DNA of 64,000 bases. Origin: Micrasema longulum. Taxonomy: Eukaryota > Arthropoda > Insecta > Trichoptera > Brachycentridae. The notes below the pieces were generated by a model. It worked only from the letters and a program-made list of their open reading frames with translations, ran no database searches and had not been told where the DNA came from. The stretch's first letter is position 1. Every line of letters starts with the position of its first letter. The DNA is taken from NCBI GenBank assembly GCA_022494885.1, contig JAGVSM010002731.1:124001-188000 (forward strand), written 5' to 3'. This document shows, piece after piece, positions 44,162-55,440 of this stretch. The translations under genes and the position numbers were made by a program.

Positions 44162-44889
44162 CTTAAAATATGTTAGCATTGAAATAAAACATTTTATCTT
44201 AAAAAAGTATTTATTTAAATTAATATTATATACACATTTTTGCTGTGTTATTTATTATTAAATAATTTGACTTGGTATTAGTTTTGCATAAAATCAGTTA
44301 AATTTAATTTATTGTCTTTTTACCAAATAAAAATGTATTTGACCAATTCGAATATCTTTATTCTTTTACTTTTATTTTTTTTTTTAATCCTGCCAAATTC
44401 TAAAGATTAACGAGCGGTGCGATTTTTATTCGTGTGATGTAATTCAGTAGTAAGTCTTCCAAAACAATTTTTACTTTATTTGGACGCCGTTACATACAAT
44501 AAAAAAAATTGCAGCTAAGTCTCATCGATTGCTCTCAAATATTTTTTTTTTGTAACAATCGAATACCTAAACACTTCATTAATAAGATAAAGTAAAATAA
44601 AAACTTTCGTTTGTATATTTCAAAAAATAAAAATAAAATAAGACTGCCATTAAAAAAAAAAACAGAAACCTGAAATTGCATTATGTATAAAGCTTAACAA
44701 TGTTTAAAGAAATGCCTGAATGTATGAAGACTGAAAAGAGTTTGTATTTATTTAAAAAGAAAGTTATGTTTGCTGTAAGGTAATGTAAATAAATATGTAA
44801 ACAAAGTTAGTATTTATATTAGTTTTTAAACTAATTGTAATAAAAGTTAACTTAAGAAATAAAGAGAGATAAAATAAAATTTAAAAAAA
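44162..44889. other. Non-coding, nothing recognised
   Basis: A+T-rich. No supported feature. Confidence 0.45.
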
Positions 44890-45180
44890 ACTTATGGTGA
44901 GGCCGCTATGAGTGAAATGGCATATCGTGAGTAGCTTCAACGCTTCAAGAACGGTGATTTTCACGTCGATGACAGCCATAATGGTGGAAGAGAGAAGATT
45001 TTTGAAGATGCAGAATTAGAGGCATATAACACGGAACATTCTAGCAAGTCAGGACATGAAATTGAATAATTAAGCGCTGTTGGAATTGTGAATTGAAAAA
45101 AAAAAAACATTTAGAATTGGATTGCACAAAACATACTTATTAAGAAGACGCAGAATCATTCACAAACATTCTTGACAAAA
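44890..45180 (+). pseudogene. Mariner transposase N-terminal fossil
   Basis: The plus strand translates TYGEAAMSEMAYRE, a TAG at 44932-44934, LQRFKNGDFHVDDSHNGGRE and KIFEDAELEA. This is the mariner helix-turn-helix and linker region, normally 'YGE.A.S...CREWFQRFK.GDF.VEDR...G....FED.ELEALL'. The TAG replaces the conserved Trp of REWF, a one-base change. After 45015 only scraps such as SAVGIVN match. The catalytic DDE/D domain and the TIRs are absent. Confidence 0.85.
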
Positions 45181-45429
45181 TCTGTAAGTAGAAATTTACT
45201 TCCATCAATATATTTTTTAATAGTTCTTTGGGTATGTAACTCAACTCCACGAAGCATCGCCTTGTAAAAGAATTACCTACATGATTTCTTAATAATTTTA
45301 TCTCAAATTTTTAATTCCAAAATAAATCAGCAAATGTCAGTACACAGATTGATGCTCTAACAAACTGTGCTTTGTAGTCGTAAAACAAATTATTGTTTTT
45401 ATTACCGAGTCTTCGTCATTGTTTCAACG
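45181..45429. other. Non-coding, nothing recognised
   Basis: Possible worn mariner sequence at the start. No clear match. Confidence 0.35.
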
Positions 45430-45790
45430 AATTATGACTATTGCCGCCATAACGTTTATAATACTGTTTGTCGAATCAGGCGCCATAAAGAGAGATGTTC
45501 GCTGAGATTTTCGCGAAAACGATATCATTTCCCGCGTTAAAAGTTGCTCGAGGAATGGGTAAATGGCAGACAGTAGGCCGATATGGTATGGGATACCGGT
45601 GATACGTAACTCGAGGGGTGCTGCAGTGTTTTATGGACCGAAACTTCCGCAGAAAATGCCATTTTAACAGTCTTTTGCGAGTTTAAACATTCACAAAAGC
45701 TTCCCGCACACAAGATATAATTCTAAATCGCTCCATTCGAGATGTATTATGGTAATTCCGTCTCTGAATGGGATATGATCATTGTGAGGT
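45430..45790. promoter_or_regulatory. GC-richer non-repetitive island
   Basis: About 360 bp of near-balanced composition with TTCGCGAAAACG, ATTTCCCGCGTTAAAAG, GAGGAATGGG and TGCCGCCATAACG. TTTCCCGCGTTAAAA resembles an E2F site, and GGAATG a Scalloped/TEAD core. No coding frame or repeat match. Function unproven. Confidence 0.25.
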
Positions 45791-46099
45791 AGGGAGATGA
45801 TTTCAACTTTGAAAACTTATTTAAAAGCCTAAACTTTATTAAATTCAAAATTGAAAACGAAGAAATATTGTAACTCTACGTATATTTTTTGTTAATTAGT
45901 GAGTTTTTCACCATCGCTCAATAAGAATCAGAAAATATCAATTATTGTGAAATCAATTACCCCTTTTTAAAACTTTACAATCATTTCGTCTAGCCTAAAT
46001 ACCTGAAAAACACAATGAAAATAAAAGACAATTTTTTTTAGAATTCACATAAACTTAAAACAATTCAAATAGAAGTCAAACAAAAACATTGTAAGCATC
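45791..46099. other. Non-coding, nothing recognised
   Basis: A+T-rich spacer. Confidence 0.45.
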
Positions 46100-46275
46100 A
46101 TTAATGTTAACATATTACTACAGAGATAAAGAACATTTTAAAGAAGGCAATATAGAAGTCTAGGAATCTACAGGGCTTATGACCTGTCATTGGCTGGTTT
46201 AAGTGGCCACTTTACACACTGTGTAACATTCACTATTCTGTCCATATTTGAACGTCTAATATCCATATGAGATGA
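46100..46275 (-). repeat. R-A repeat
   Basis: AGAAGTCTAGGAATCTACAG, GGCTTATGACCTGTCATTGG, CCACTTTACACACTGTGTAA and CATATTTGAACGTC match 21560-21660. The outer end toward 46275 is truncated. Confidence 0.8.
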
Positions 46276-47589
46276 ACATCATTAATGTGTTATAAATAAT
46301 GAATGGACAGCCATGTATGTATTAAGTTTGTTATCTTTCATTAAGTAGGTATAAATATTAAAATATCTATTTATTTTTTAAGAAAATAAATTCACCGTTT
46401 GGTAACTTTTTGAAAACCAGAGCGATTGATATAGGCACATGTAAATAATAAAGAAAGTATTAACTTAAGAACATTGTATGTCACCGTAAGTGCTGATTAA
46501 TATTCTATCCTTGCTCTATCGATACAAGTACATTTAAGTATAGTTAGGAAGGAATCGGAAAGATAATTCCTTTAGGGCATTAATATTCATATCACCTTTA
46601 CTATACTTGAGCTGCAGAACTTTTCACCCGAGAAAGGCCAAGTGTAGATAGGGGTTGGTAGATAGGGGGAGGTGGAGGGACGGGGGGGAGAATAAGAGAG
46701 TTTTGTGACAATAAGCCAGCTTACGAAAGTTCGGGAAGGAAATTAGTGCGAGGTAAGCTCACGTGCATGGTAACAACTTGCTTGCTACGCATGGCGAATA
46801 TATTAATATCATCTTAAAATTATAGGACATTACATAGCTTAAAATGAAATAAAAAAATAAATGCGCAGATTTAAAAAAATCTAACCTCCCAAAGTTGTGT
46901 AGTGAATATGTTTACGAATAAAAAAATAATTGTGTAGAATTTAGACTTACCGACATTTTGTTACAAGTTTGCATATTTATCTGGAGTTATATTTTATACT
47001 TAATTGACTATAATAAAATAAAATATATTGAAGTGAATACCGAAAAAATACTGGTTGAATCTAACCGTGTTAATTGAAATTAACTTACGCTAAATGTTAT
47101 AAATAATTATAATTAACAACGCTGTTTCTAGGACAACCGGAATCAATGCTGGACGGAGAGCGTCTGAATTTAGTTTTACAGTAGTTGGTGACGTGTTGCG
47201 TTTCTGTGTTGGTTGACCTGACAGCTGGAGTTGCAAGCATCCAGTATTGCAAGCGCCCATAGTTGCATAGCCGCCTTATAGAGACAGTAATTCATAACCG
47301 TAAAATTCAAAAATTTTGACACTCTTTAATTGATTTTTCGCATTGCATTTTTTAACTAACATGACGTGATAGATTTTATTTCTATATGTATCGTTTAGGT
47401 GGCGAAAAAATCTATGTTAAAATAGTCTGATAATTAGGTGTATAAAACGCTGCAATTAAAACTCAAATGTTTGTGTAAAAGTAAAATAAGTTTCATTTAC
47501 GTGCTTATCTTTCCGGATAATGGTGCACAGGACCACGGTATATGTCAAATTAATGCAGCTAATTTAAATCACTTGTAACAGGACGGTAA
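46276..47589. other. Non-coding; GC-richer 46540-46800 and 47110-47290
   Basis: No protein is recognised. The first island has a G-rich run (GGGGGAGGTGGAGGGACGGG, about 46663-46685) and TTCGGGAAGGAAATTAG. The second has GGACGGAGAGCG, GACCTGACAGCTGGAG and repeated GCAAGC. Both differ from the A+T-rich surroundings and match no repeat in the window. Confidence 0.3.
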
Positions 47590-47830
47590 GATTATTAGTG
47601 TTACGCTTCAGGTACCAGTTCAGGGACAGTGAAATATTGCAGTCTAAAACCACCTTATAAACAAATATTTCATACCAACTCTCCCAGAAATCGAACCCAG
47701 GACCTCTAGGATGGTACTAGGTACTAGGCGGACTTTTTTCTGCTCAACTTTATTTTTTCAGATTTCAACCTGAGAGTAGCCATTGAGTTGAAAACACTCG
47801 TCGGAATTCTGGTTCTATTTTACACACTGA
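47590..47830 (-). mobile_element. SINE-1 copy with 5' leader
   Basis: The body matches by TACGCTTCAGGTACCAGTTC, AAAACCACCTTATAAACAAA and ATTTCATACCAACTCTCCCA. Box B appears as GGTTCGATTTCTGGGAG on the minus strand. Toward 47830 lies the leader (CAATGGCTACTCTCAGGTTG, AAATCTGAAAAAATAAAGTT, AGAACCAGAATTCCGACGAG) shared with 17690 and 39280. Confidence 0.75.
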
Positions 47831-49014
47831 ACTGTATTCCCCATTTGCTTAGACACAGATGTTTCTAACAAATCAAACAAAAATATAACATGAGAATTAT
47901 TTTGATGCATTAACATATTTAAAATGATTGAACCTTAATTTTTTTACTTCTCATAACGAGTACCTACTAAGCATTTTTTTGTATTATTTGCTGTTTACTT
48001 AATTGTACTGCTTTTTACATTATCTTTTCCTGCTAGCTCAACCCATTTTTTCTTTTATTTCCTTATTCAATGTTGATCTGAATGTTATTTATTTTATAAA
48101 TTGATTACATATAAAGGTATGCATATTTAATACAAGGGAATATTTATAATACTAGTGAATTAGAAAATTGATACAGAACGTCCTCTGGTTAGGATGATTT
48201 TTACCTAACATGGCTCAGCCTGTTCTAAGATGGAGTTTTTTTATGTTTTAAAGTATAAGTTGTTCTTTACTAATTTAACAATAAGAAAAAAAAAACTAAA
48301 GCTACTTAATCATAAATGCATAGCTAACTCCATAATATAATTTAATTCATTTAATATATCTAAGAATACATAATGTTACTAAAACATAAATGATATAGTA
48401 AAATAAATAACAAAAACAAATAAAAAGTCATGTAATACATAAGAATATAAATAATATGTGTACCAATTACATAGAGTTATACGTTAATTAGTCTCTGCAT
48501 ATATATTTTTTGAAAATCCCTCGGCACAATTTATATGTGCAATTATTTTTATTTGAAAATTTGTTTTACGTTTTGAGTCCATTATATTTGGCATTAACTT
48601 ATTATATGATACTAAATAATACGAAATTACTGAAATTAAACAACAAACTATTACGCAAAACTAAACAAAAAACTCAGACAACCTCTACGAAATATGTTTA
48701 AAATGTTATTATACCATATGAATTAAAAAAAGAAAAAATATTTTGTTAAATGAATGTAATTTGTCAAGGTTTACAAATAAATAATAAATTTTAAATATGT
48801 TTTTGGAGCAATAACATAAAACGCTTTAACCACATGGGCTTTTTCCAGTAATACAAACGTAAACCTTATTGAGAACTTACAAAATTCAATGATCGAATTA
48901 TTAATTGAAAAAAAATTGTACTGTCAGCGACACGATATTTCAATATCCTAATTGTATAAATCTATAAATATTTTATCCATTAGAGCTTTATTATGGTCCA
49001 AGCTGGTTTCTCAG
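47831..49014. other. Non-coding; faint repeat scrap near 48765
   Basis: GTCAAGGTTTAC and TTGGAGCAATAACATAAAA at about 48763-48820 recall the 13.8-kb and 30-kb inverted-repeat family. Otherwise nothing is recognised. Confidence 0.35.
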
Positions 49015-49455
49015 CATAGGTCTCTATCTGAATATTGAAATAAATTGGAGCATGTGTGTAATACTCGGTTCACTAGTGTAGATGGACTAGCTCTCCCTAA
49101 ATTTAATAAGAAATACGGGAAAAGAACACTAGAGTACAATATACCAAAAACGTATAATATGCTCCCATCAAATATCGAAAATCAAAAAAATTATCTGGCT
49201 CAAGAGAAAGACGTCTGTTGAGAATCTGGAATATAGAACGAGTTTTTTTGTGTTTTTCTTTTTTATTTGGACAATTTTTTACTTTCGATGCATATATTTT
49301 TCATTTTTTCGAGATAAGAGTTTTTATATGTTTATAGAATTTAAGAGATAACATTATGTATATATATTAGAATTGAACTATAAGCGACGAACTGCATTTT
49401 ATGCAGTTCAGTAGGACTTGATAATTTATATGTTAATTTTTGTAAAAAAAAAAAA
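49015..49455 (+). mobile_element. Non-LTR RT C-terminus and 3' UTR with hairpin
   Basis: The coding part reads NTRFTSVDGLALPKFNKKYG, then KRTLEYNIPKTYNMLPSNI, the usual RT end. A 3' UTR follows that nearly duplicates 6055-6328, including GAACTGCAT-TTT-ATGCAGTTC (49385-49406) and AGTAGGACTTGATAATTTAT. It ends in an A tract at 49445-49457. Confidence 0.78.
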
Positions 49456-50039
49456 AGTATTTTTACCAAAGGAGGATGTTATATATGGAACACTGTAGTT
49501 AAATTATGTTACTCTTTTGTTTTACATTCTTCCTTTATGGAACCCGTAATTAGTGTAGTTATTTGTTGTTACTTTGTATGCATTGTTTAATTGTGTATGA
49601 CTGTTTTAGTTTCAATAAATAAATAATGAAAATTGATATTCTTTCGCAAACGGTCAGAATTTGAATACGTAGTATGCATTAATACAATGGCTGCCAATTT
49701 ATCGCCGCTCTAATGGGAATTGTCTTACCAAGAAAATTAGCAAAAAGTAGTCCCCCTTTTGTAAGAAGCAGTACATCCTTTCCCGTCTATAGTGTAGACA
49801 TTACCATCCTCATAATAGAACCACCTTCATCCTCCGAGTAGAATAATACGTATTCCTCGCGATTATAAAGAGTAAATTTGGTTTCCCTCCAAGTATAATT
49901 GGCGTCGCATTGTTTCCCTTGATTTGATTTTGTATCTCTATAGAGCTCGACATAATAATGAGCGGTAATAAGGATTCCTAGACTAGTTTGTACCCATTGC
50001 AGAAACGTTACGCTTTGTTTTCACTAGAAATTATTATGC
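49456..50039. other. Non-coding; GC-richer stretch 49680-50039
   Basis: No protein is recognised. The stretch has CGCCGCTCTAATGGG, AAGAAAATTAGC, AGTATAATTGGCGTCG and GAGCGGTAATAAGG, with several ATTA-type homeodomain cores. Possibly host regulatory DNA. Confidence 0.3.
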
Positions 50040-50320
50040 GTCTCTTTCCAATGACCTAAAATTTAATTCAAAACTTTTCAAACGTATGTACTGACCATTA
50101 CTCTTGTCTCCTTTTCCTTTTTTCCCACCCCCTTTTCACTTTTCATAGTATAGTGAAAAATTTGTGTTAATTTTGATTTTAAATATAATATAAAATTTAG
50201 TAATTAGACTTTGTATAATTACCTAGAATATGTCCATGTACTTGTAATTTCCACAAACTGAACGATTTAGGTAGACAGCAAGAATTTTTTTTAAGGCAAT
50301 AAGCCGGCCCTTATTTTTTT
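50040..50320 (+). mobile_element. 3' end of the 1-kb retrotransposon family
   Basis: It begins with the RT end (NDLKFNSKLFKRMY and a stop), passes through a CTCCTTTTCCTTTTTTCCC pyrimidine tract like the one after 903, and ends with AAGGCAATAAGCCGGCCC. The order is the same as at 860-1130. Confidence 0.6.
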
Positions 50321-50375
50321 ATTTATATTTATTTTATTTTATTCAGAAAACATACAGTCATACATAATAAGTATT
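50321..50375 (-). mobile_element. Possible minus-strand retrotransposon tail
   Basis: TTTATTTATATTTATTTTAT runs into ATTCAGAAAACATACAGTCA, matching 28510-28560. The rest of the element is not identified. Confidence 0.35.
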
Positions 50376-51064
50376 AAAAACAACAATTTTTTAACATAAA
50401 AAGACCAATTAAGTTTTCATAAAGTATGCAAAAGATATAAACATTAATTGTGACAAAAAAATACATTAATAAGAATTTTAAGTGGGAAAAGAATAATCGT
50501 TAACATTTGCGTTTTCCATAGAGGTAATAAATTAAAATAATTAAAAATACCGAATGTACACTCCAAGCTATCCACGCACACACATGAACGCACATATAAA
50601 AAATACACAAACATATACATTACATGCGGCACATATACATAGCATAAACCACTTAAGATGCACATTCAGCAACTATCCCAAATAATCAACCCCATGAAGA
50701 AATTTTCTGTACAAATGCAACGTGCAGTTAAAAATGTCTACATCAATACTGAGTCCATTATAATTTCTACAGGTAGGTCTAATGAATGAATTCGTATATA
50801 TTTATAAAATGATTGTGTATATAAAGAGTTTAAAAAAATAAAAAATATATCAATATATACTCTAACGACTTGCTTCAATGCAAAAATAATTATGTTGCCA
50901 TCAAAAACATTACATTTGAAATGATTAAGATATTAAATTGTTCCATCGTGTCGGTGGCGGAGTCGTGAAAAGGTACTTAGTTTCATTATATATAAAAACC
51001 TTTATTCTGAGTATTTTAAAACTATCTTTAAATTAATTAACTACAGTTTTGATTCTAATCCAAA
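50376..51064. other. Non-coding, nothing recognised
   Basis: Includes CA-rich simple sequence at about 50570-50645. Confidence 0.45.
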
Positions 51065-51345
51065 CAAACAATTTATTTTTAACTAAGCATTTTAATGGTC
51101 AGCTCGTTTACATACCATGCGAGAGGTCTCGGGTTCGATTTCCGACATGGTTGACATGAAATATTGATTTAAAATGGTGTTTTTACACGAGAATATTTCA
51201 TAGTCCCGGGACTGGTACCTGAAGCATAAGACTGGGCATCTTACATTCATGTAACAAACAGTGATCAAGACACACTGCGATTGGTGGACCAATGCAGTGC
51301 CCTATGCACCATTAGGTGCGGAAATAGGATGATGATGCTGAAATA
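51065..51345 (+). mobile_element. tRNA-derived SINE (SINE-1), best full-length copy
   Basis: It reads AATGGTCAGCTCGTTTACAT and ACCATGCGAGAGGTCTC, then a clean box B (CGGGTTCGATTTCCGAC), GTTGACATGAAATATTGATT, AGTCCCGGGACTGGTACCTG, AAGCATAAGACTGGGCATC, TTACATTCATGTAAC and CTGCGATTGGTGGACCAATG. It ends in a small hairpin (GCACCATTAGGTGC) and a GATGATGATG tail. It serves as the reference for the other SINE-1 copies. Box A is worn (AATGGTCAG). Confidence 0.88.
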
Positions 51346-52339
51346 TTAAAAACGAAAACTACATAAAATATAATGTACAATTAAAATAGTAACACATTTT
51401 TTATTGACGTTTTGGATAAAATTAAAGACTAACAAAATTCATGGTGATAGATAGAAATGTTTAAGTTTTATCTAAGATAGGTACGGTACACGCAATCGTT
51501 GAAATTGGTGGGTTCGATATTGTAGCATAAATTTTTAAAATAAACCCAGACTAAAAAGATAACACTTTTTTCTATCAAATCAATAATATAATCGAAATCG
51601 TGGAATGTACGGACTAATCTTTACTAATCGTGATACAGTAGCTACATAATTCATTGATGAAAGAAAAATAATTCAACAATTGTAAACATTGCAAACAATG
51701 TTGGTTCTTTGTGAGAAATCTACATACCCAGAATGACAAAAACAATTTCACGCAAAGTTTTGTTCGAATATCGTATTTTACGTAACCACCAAAGAAGAGT
51801 TGTGTCTATTCATTCGACAAATTCTAAAAACCGGCAAATTTCTATTTAATTCTGTTTCCACTTGTTATTGAACCACGAAGTGTGCTGTTCTTGTTGGCTC
51901 TAAAAGCGTATTCATTTGCATCAAGTATTTTGTTATAACCGCTAATTCTGAAGCTCTTCATTGGGTTAAGTGCTTCTTTCTCCTATTCCAAGGAACTTGG
52001 GGATTGTATTATGAAGTCTAACTTAGTTTATCTTAATAACGTTTCGAGAGTTTGCAGCGCGAGAATTGTGAGACTCGACAATATTTAGAAATTACACAAT
52101 ACGTATTACAACAAAAGTAACAAGACGTTCAAATTGTAAAAAGAAACACGCATAAACAATGAAATATACTAGCAAAAAAAATGTTCATAAATTAACTATT
52201 AAACTAACAAAAGAGTTTGAACATGTTTTACGCGGGAATAACCCATAGTGAATTATATATTAATTTGTTTTAGAACTTCGGTTCGAATCATTTTGCTCGC
52301 TGTATTTGATGAACGGCATATTTATATATAAATTTGTTG
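51346..52339. other. Non-coding, nothing recognised
   Basis: A GGGTTCGATATTG at about 51510 resembles box B, but there is no head or body. The stretch 51890-52090 is slightly GC-richer and has TTAAGTGCTTC (NK2-like). Confidence 0.4.
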
Positions 52340-52387
52340 CAACAGAGAGGAAAAACTTTTTTGAGGAGGGAATATGAAAGTGTTTTT
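52340..52387 (-). repeat. R-A repeat end fragment
   Basis: ACAGAGAGGAAAAACTTTTT then GAGGAGGGAATATGAAAGTG matches the R-A edge at 9524-9570. Confidence 0.45.
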
Positions 52388-52879
52388 AAGAGTGATGGAG
52401 AACCTGATTAACAGGAGAATTATATTTTTTATATATTTTTTATTTTTTATTTACGGACATTGTCCATCTATATTATTTATAGGGATGAATATTGCAATGT
52501 AAGAATAGTTAAAAATATTAAAAAATAATGAAAGAAACATTGACAAACATTAAAGACACTGTTATCACTATTTACAGTGCTCATTAATTTGCGTACCTAA
52601 TTATGAAGAATATTATATTTTATAGAAAATAAATAAGTACGATTACCTATGTACATTTTTTTTTCAATATTTTATTTTATGATTTAAACTTTAAACACTT
52701 TACAAATGCCTCCTTGTGCTTTCAAAAGTAATAAAAAACGCAAATTCCGGAGTAGCATTTCATGTTTTTTATTGTGTGACCAAGGCTGTTACTAACAAGG
52801 ACACAGGCTATGTTAGGGCATTTAAAAAAATTGTAAGTTTTAAAATGCCTCTTATTACAAACAACTTATTCGTCGCCGA
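52388..52879. other. Non-coding, nothing recognised
   Basis: A+T-rich spacer. Confidence 0.45.
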
Positions 52880-53230
52880 GAAATCGTCAGTTTAGTATTT
52901 ACGGATTACAGCCTCGTAAGATCATCGTTGCGCGACTCTTCACCGGTGCTTTAACCCTAAGGTATGCGAGTCTAAGGATTTTAGCCTTAATTAACCCCCC
53001 GGGTGGTGTCTGATGGGGGCGGGGAGGGGTCCCGTGATATGGGGCTAATTTGCGCTCTAAGGGGGGCTCCAAGGGCTGACTCTCGAGTTAATTAACCAAA
53101 CAGCACTTTTGTACCGAGTGACGTGTGGACGAAGGGACGCGGCGCCGTGTGTGCGCAGGATGCGACATTCAATAAACGATTTTTAGACCGTGTTGATTAC
53201 ACCGCTTATAATTACCTCATCTGGTAAATA
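52880..53230. promoter_or_regulatory. Strongly GC-rich island with paired TTAATTAACC
   Basis: This is the sharpest base-composition shift in the window. TTAATTAACC occurs twice (about 52989 and 53087), each within non-repetitive text. A G-rich run (GGGGGCGGGGAGGGGTCCC, about 53017-53035) and GGGGCTAATTTGCG lie between them. After the second come GTGACGTGTGGACG, GACGCGGCGCCGTGTG and CATTCAATAAACG. No frame encodes a recognised protein. The paired homeodomain palindrome and lack of repeat matches suggest a conserved regulatory element, unproven. Confidence 0.35.
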
Positions 53231-53559
53231 TTTGTTCAATTACCACTTAAATCAATCTGGCTGAAGTTTAAATTAGCGATTGGTTGTAATTCGGCATAAG
53301 CTTCGGCATAAGCAGAAATCAGATTAATAATTAATACCGATGCTTCGTTATAATTTAATAACGAATTTTTATTTTTTTTGAAAAACTGTCTGAAATATGT
53401 ATATTTAAGTATGTTAGACCTGGACATCTGTCAGTTTTTATCCATAAAAAAAGATGATTACCAGGTTGATTATTGGAATTGTAATATTGGTATAATATTT
53501 TCAAACAAACGGTTCGTTTTAAACAGAGATTATATGTAGGTATAAGCTGTATCAATCGG
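53231..53559. other. Non-coding, nothing recognised
   Basis: A direct repeat of TTCGGCATAAGC at about 53290-53313. Nothing else. Confidence 0.4.
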
Positions 53560-54110
53560 TCCTTGCATACAGACCTCGCTTCCTTTAATTTTATACATCT
53601 TCTCGTGCTTGCACGTTGATTATTTCTGCTCTTGACATGTGCATCTTCAAGTATTTATTGGATTTGATCATGCCATGTCTTTCTCGGTCTTCTTCGTTTT
53701 CTGCATACATTAACATTTGCATCATAGTTTTTACTAGCCGTTCTTTCGCTTTTCATTCGCTATAAATGTCCAACAGCACCCCTTTCTAGATTTTGTCGAA
53801 AATCTTAGCGTTACATGGTGCACAGATCTCGACATTTGTCCACCTATCATACATCGCTTTACCACACGTTTGATCGCATTTTGACAGTATTCAACCAGCT
53901 TTCATAATTATTTTTACAGTTCCGTACTTCACTTGCATGCATTAGGGTCGGCAAGTTTTGGCTCCTACGACCAATATTTCAGTGCTTCATTCACCCTCTT
54001 ACCTTACTTACTCACCCTCCTTTCAATATCTTTCTCAGTCTTTCCATCCCTAGTAAATATCCTTCCCATATACACACGTTCTTATATCAATATGCGTATT
54101 AGTTTTGTCT
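53560..54110 (-). mobile_element. Non-LTR RT C-terminal part, 'WFGHVERMD' family
   Basis: The layout parallels 27385-28115 closely: CTTCTCGTGCTTGCACGTTG, CATCTTCAAGTATTTATTGG, ATCATGCCATGTCTTTCTCG, TGCACAGATCTCGACATTTG, and a terminal CACCCTCCTTTCAATATCTT. Minus-strand reading frames are heavily broken. A plus-strand relative lies 500 bp away at 54632. Confidence 0.72.
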
Positions 54111-54224
54111 GTTTTATTTTATATTTTGAAACTTACATTTAAGTTTTTGTTTTTATTATTGTTGTTTCAGCATCATTCAATGAAAAAACATATGTATCAA
54201 AAAAAAGTCCTCCTAAATAATATT

Positions 54225-54420
54225 GATGTTTTTTGTTGATATTTCTTGATAAAACTCCATAGTTAATGATTATGATAAAATTATAAATAAACTTATCAAT
54301 ACTTCTTGGTTTAGTTTTACTTTTTATTATTTTGACCAACGAGCGCTTTTGCCTAAGTAAGCATCTTCAAGACCAGTCTTGAAGATGCCTACTTAAGCGA
54401 AAGTTATGATTGAAAATCAT
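54225..54420. mobile_element. Foldback relative with 50-bp central palindrome
   Basis: GACCAACGAGCGCTTTTGCC links it to the 44-kb foldback (GACCAATTAGCGCTTTC). The centre 54351-54401 is a near-perfect palindrome: CCTAAGTAAGCATCTTCAAG pairs with CTTGAAGATGCCTACTTAAG across ACCAGT. Each half contains TTGAAGATGC ... GAAAG or its complement, a worn CTGA-hairpin-GAAA module. Confidence 0.65.
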
Positions 54421-54631
54421 AGCTAGTTGTGACCTGAAACAAATAGGCACTGTACATTATAAAAACAATCATTTATATAAATATTTTTTTCTGCACATTA
54501 TAAGGTTTACTTACATTATGCCTCGTATAGTATGTCAAATGAAAATTGTTAGTTAAAGAGTTGAAATTTTAAAATTATTGATGAATTTATCCTCCACATT
54601 ATTAAAATGTATTTTTACATTTTTATTTTTA

Positions 54632-54765
54632 GGTGTATGAGAAGACGAATGAATGTAGGGCAAACGAGAAGTGCATGCAAAGAAAAAGTGATATGGCGTT
54701 CGATTATCTCTGCCTACCTTTGTGGGGAAAAGGAGAGATGGTTTATTTGTTTATATGTTTGTACA
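54632..54765 (+). mobile_element. RT C-terminal scrap, 'WFGHVERMD' family
   Basis: It reads CMRRRMNV, then TRSACKEKVIWRSIISAYLC, then ERWFICLY, aligning with CMRRCMNVEEARSVCKDRV and LWRSILSAYPYGETARWFVC at 56155-56275. Confidence 0.65.
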
Positions 54766-55062
54766 TTTTATTAACCACCAGTAACATTAAGGCAGGTTGT
54801 GGTCTCGTGGGTAGTGTCGTAGACTTCGGATCAACCACAACTGTTATACCATTTTCTAATACGGTTATTTAAGACTTAAAGAAAATGGTCTTAAATTGAA
54901 ATATTTGGGTGAAAGAACGCAAATATTTAAATATTAAAAAAAAAAAAACGTTTTTTTTCAAGGCACTCAAAAATAAAATAAATAAATCATCTAAAGTAAA
55001 AACGTGAAAATGCGCCTTTTAAATTTAAAAGTTTGTCCAAAGGATATATTATAACCTTTTTT
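54766..55062. other. Non-coding, nothing firm
   Basis: GGTCTCGTGGGTAGTGTCGT at about 54800 looks tRNA-head-like, but no box B is found. Confidence 0.35.
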
Positions 55063-55440
55063 ATTTATTTATTGTATATACGGCCTAAGACAATAACAAC
55101 AGTTACATGAAGAACAAAAATACAAGAAACTGAACAAAACTAACATAAATCTATGTAGCAAATACAAATATGTAGTAAAATAATGGTATACAATATATTA
55201 ATAAACACGATACATATATGAGACTTCTAGCTTAAGCATGCCAATCCATCTTTACTCCACACTGTTTTGGTGGCGAAAAGATCTATGAAAATCCTGAAGC
55301 TCTATCCCAAAGAATTCCAAGTGTGACAAATTGACTAATTAAACATTCTGGACATTGGTGCATAAAAACAAAAGTTGCTCTTAAAAGATTTTATAAATAG
55401 CAGATATTGACTTCTGGTGACGTAGTGGGACATCTTATCA
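55063..55440 (-). mobile_element. Non-LTR 3' end, degraded RT C-terminus and tail
   Basis: The minus strand reads CDKMSHYVTRSQYLLFIKSF, then KSNFCFYAPMSRMFN, then a stop, then text like SLG.SFRIFID. This weakly matches the 'SP.SRMCRLYN' RT end seen at 18365-18620. The 3' side ends in AATAAATAAATAAA at about 55063-55075. Confidence 0.5.
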
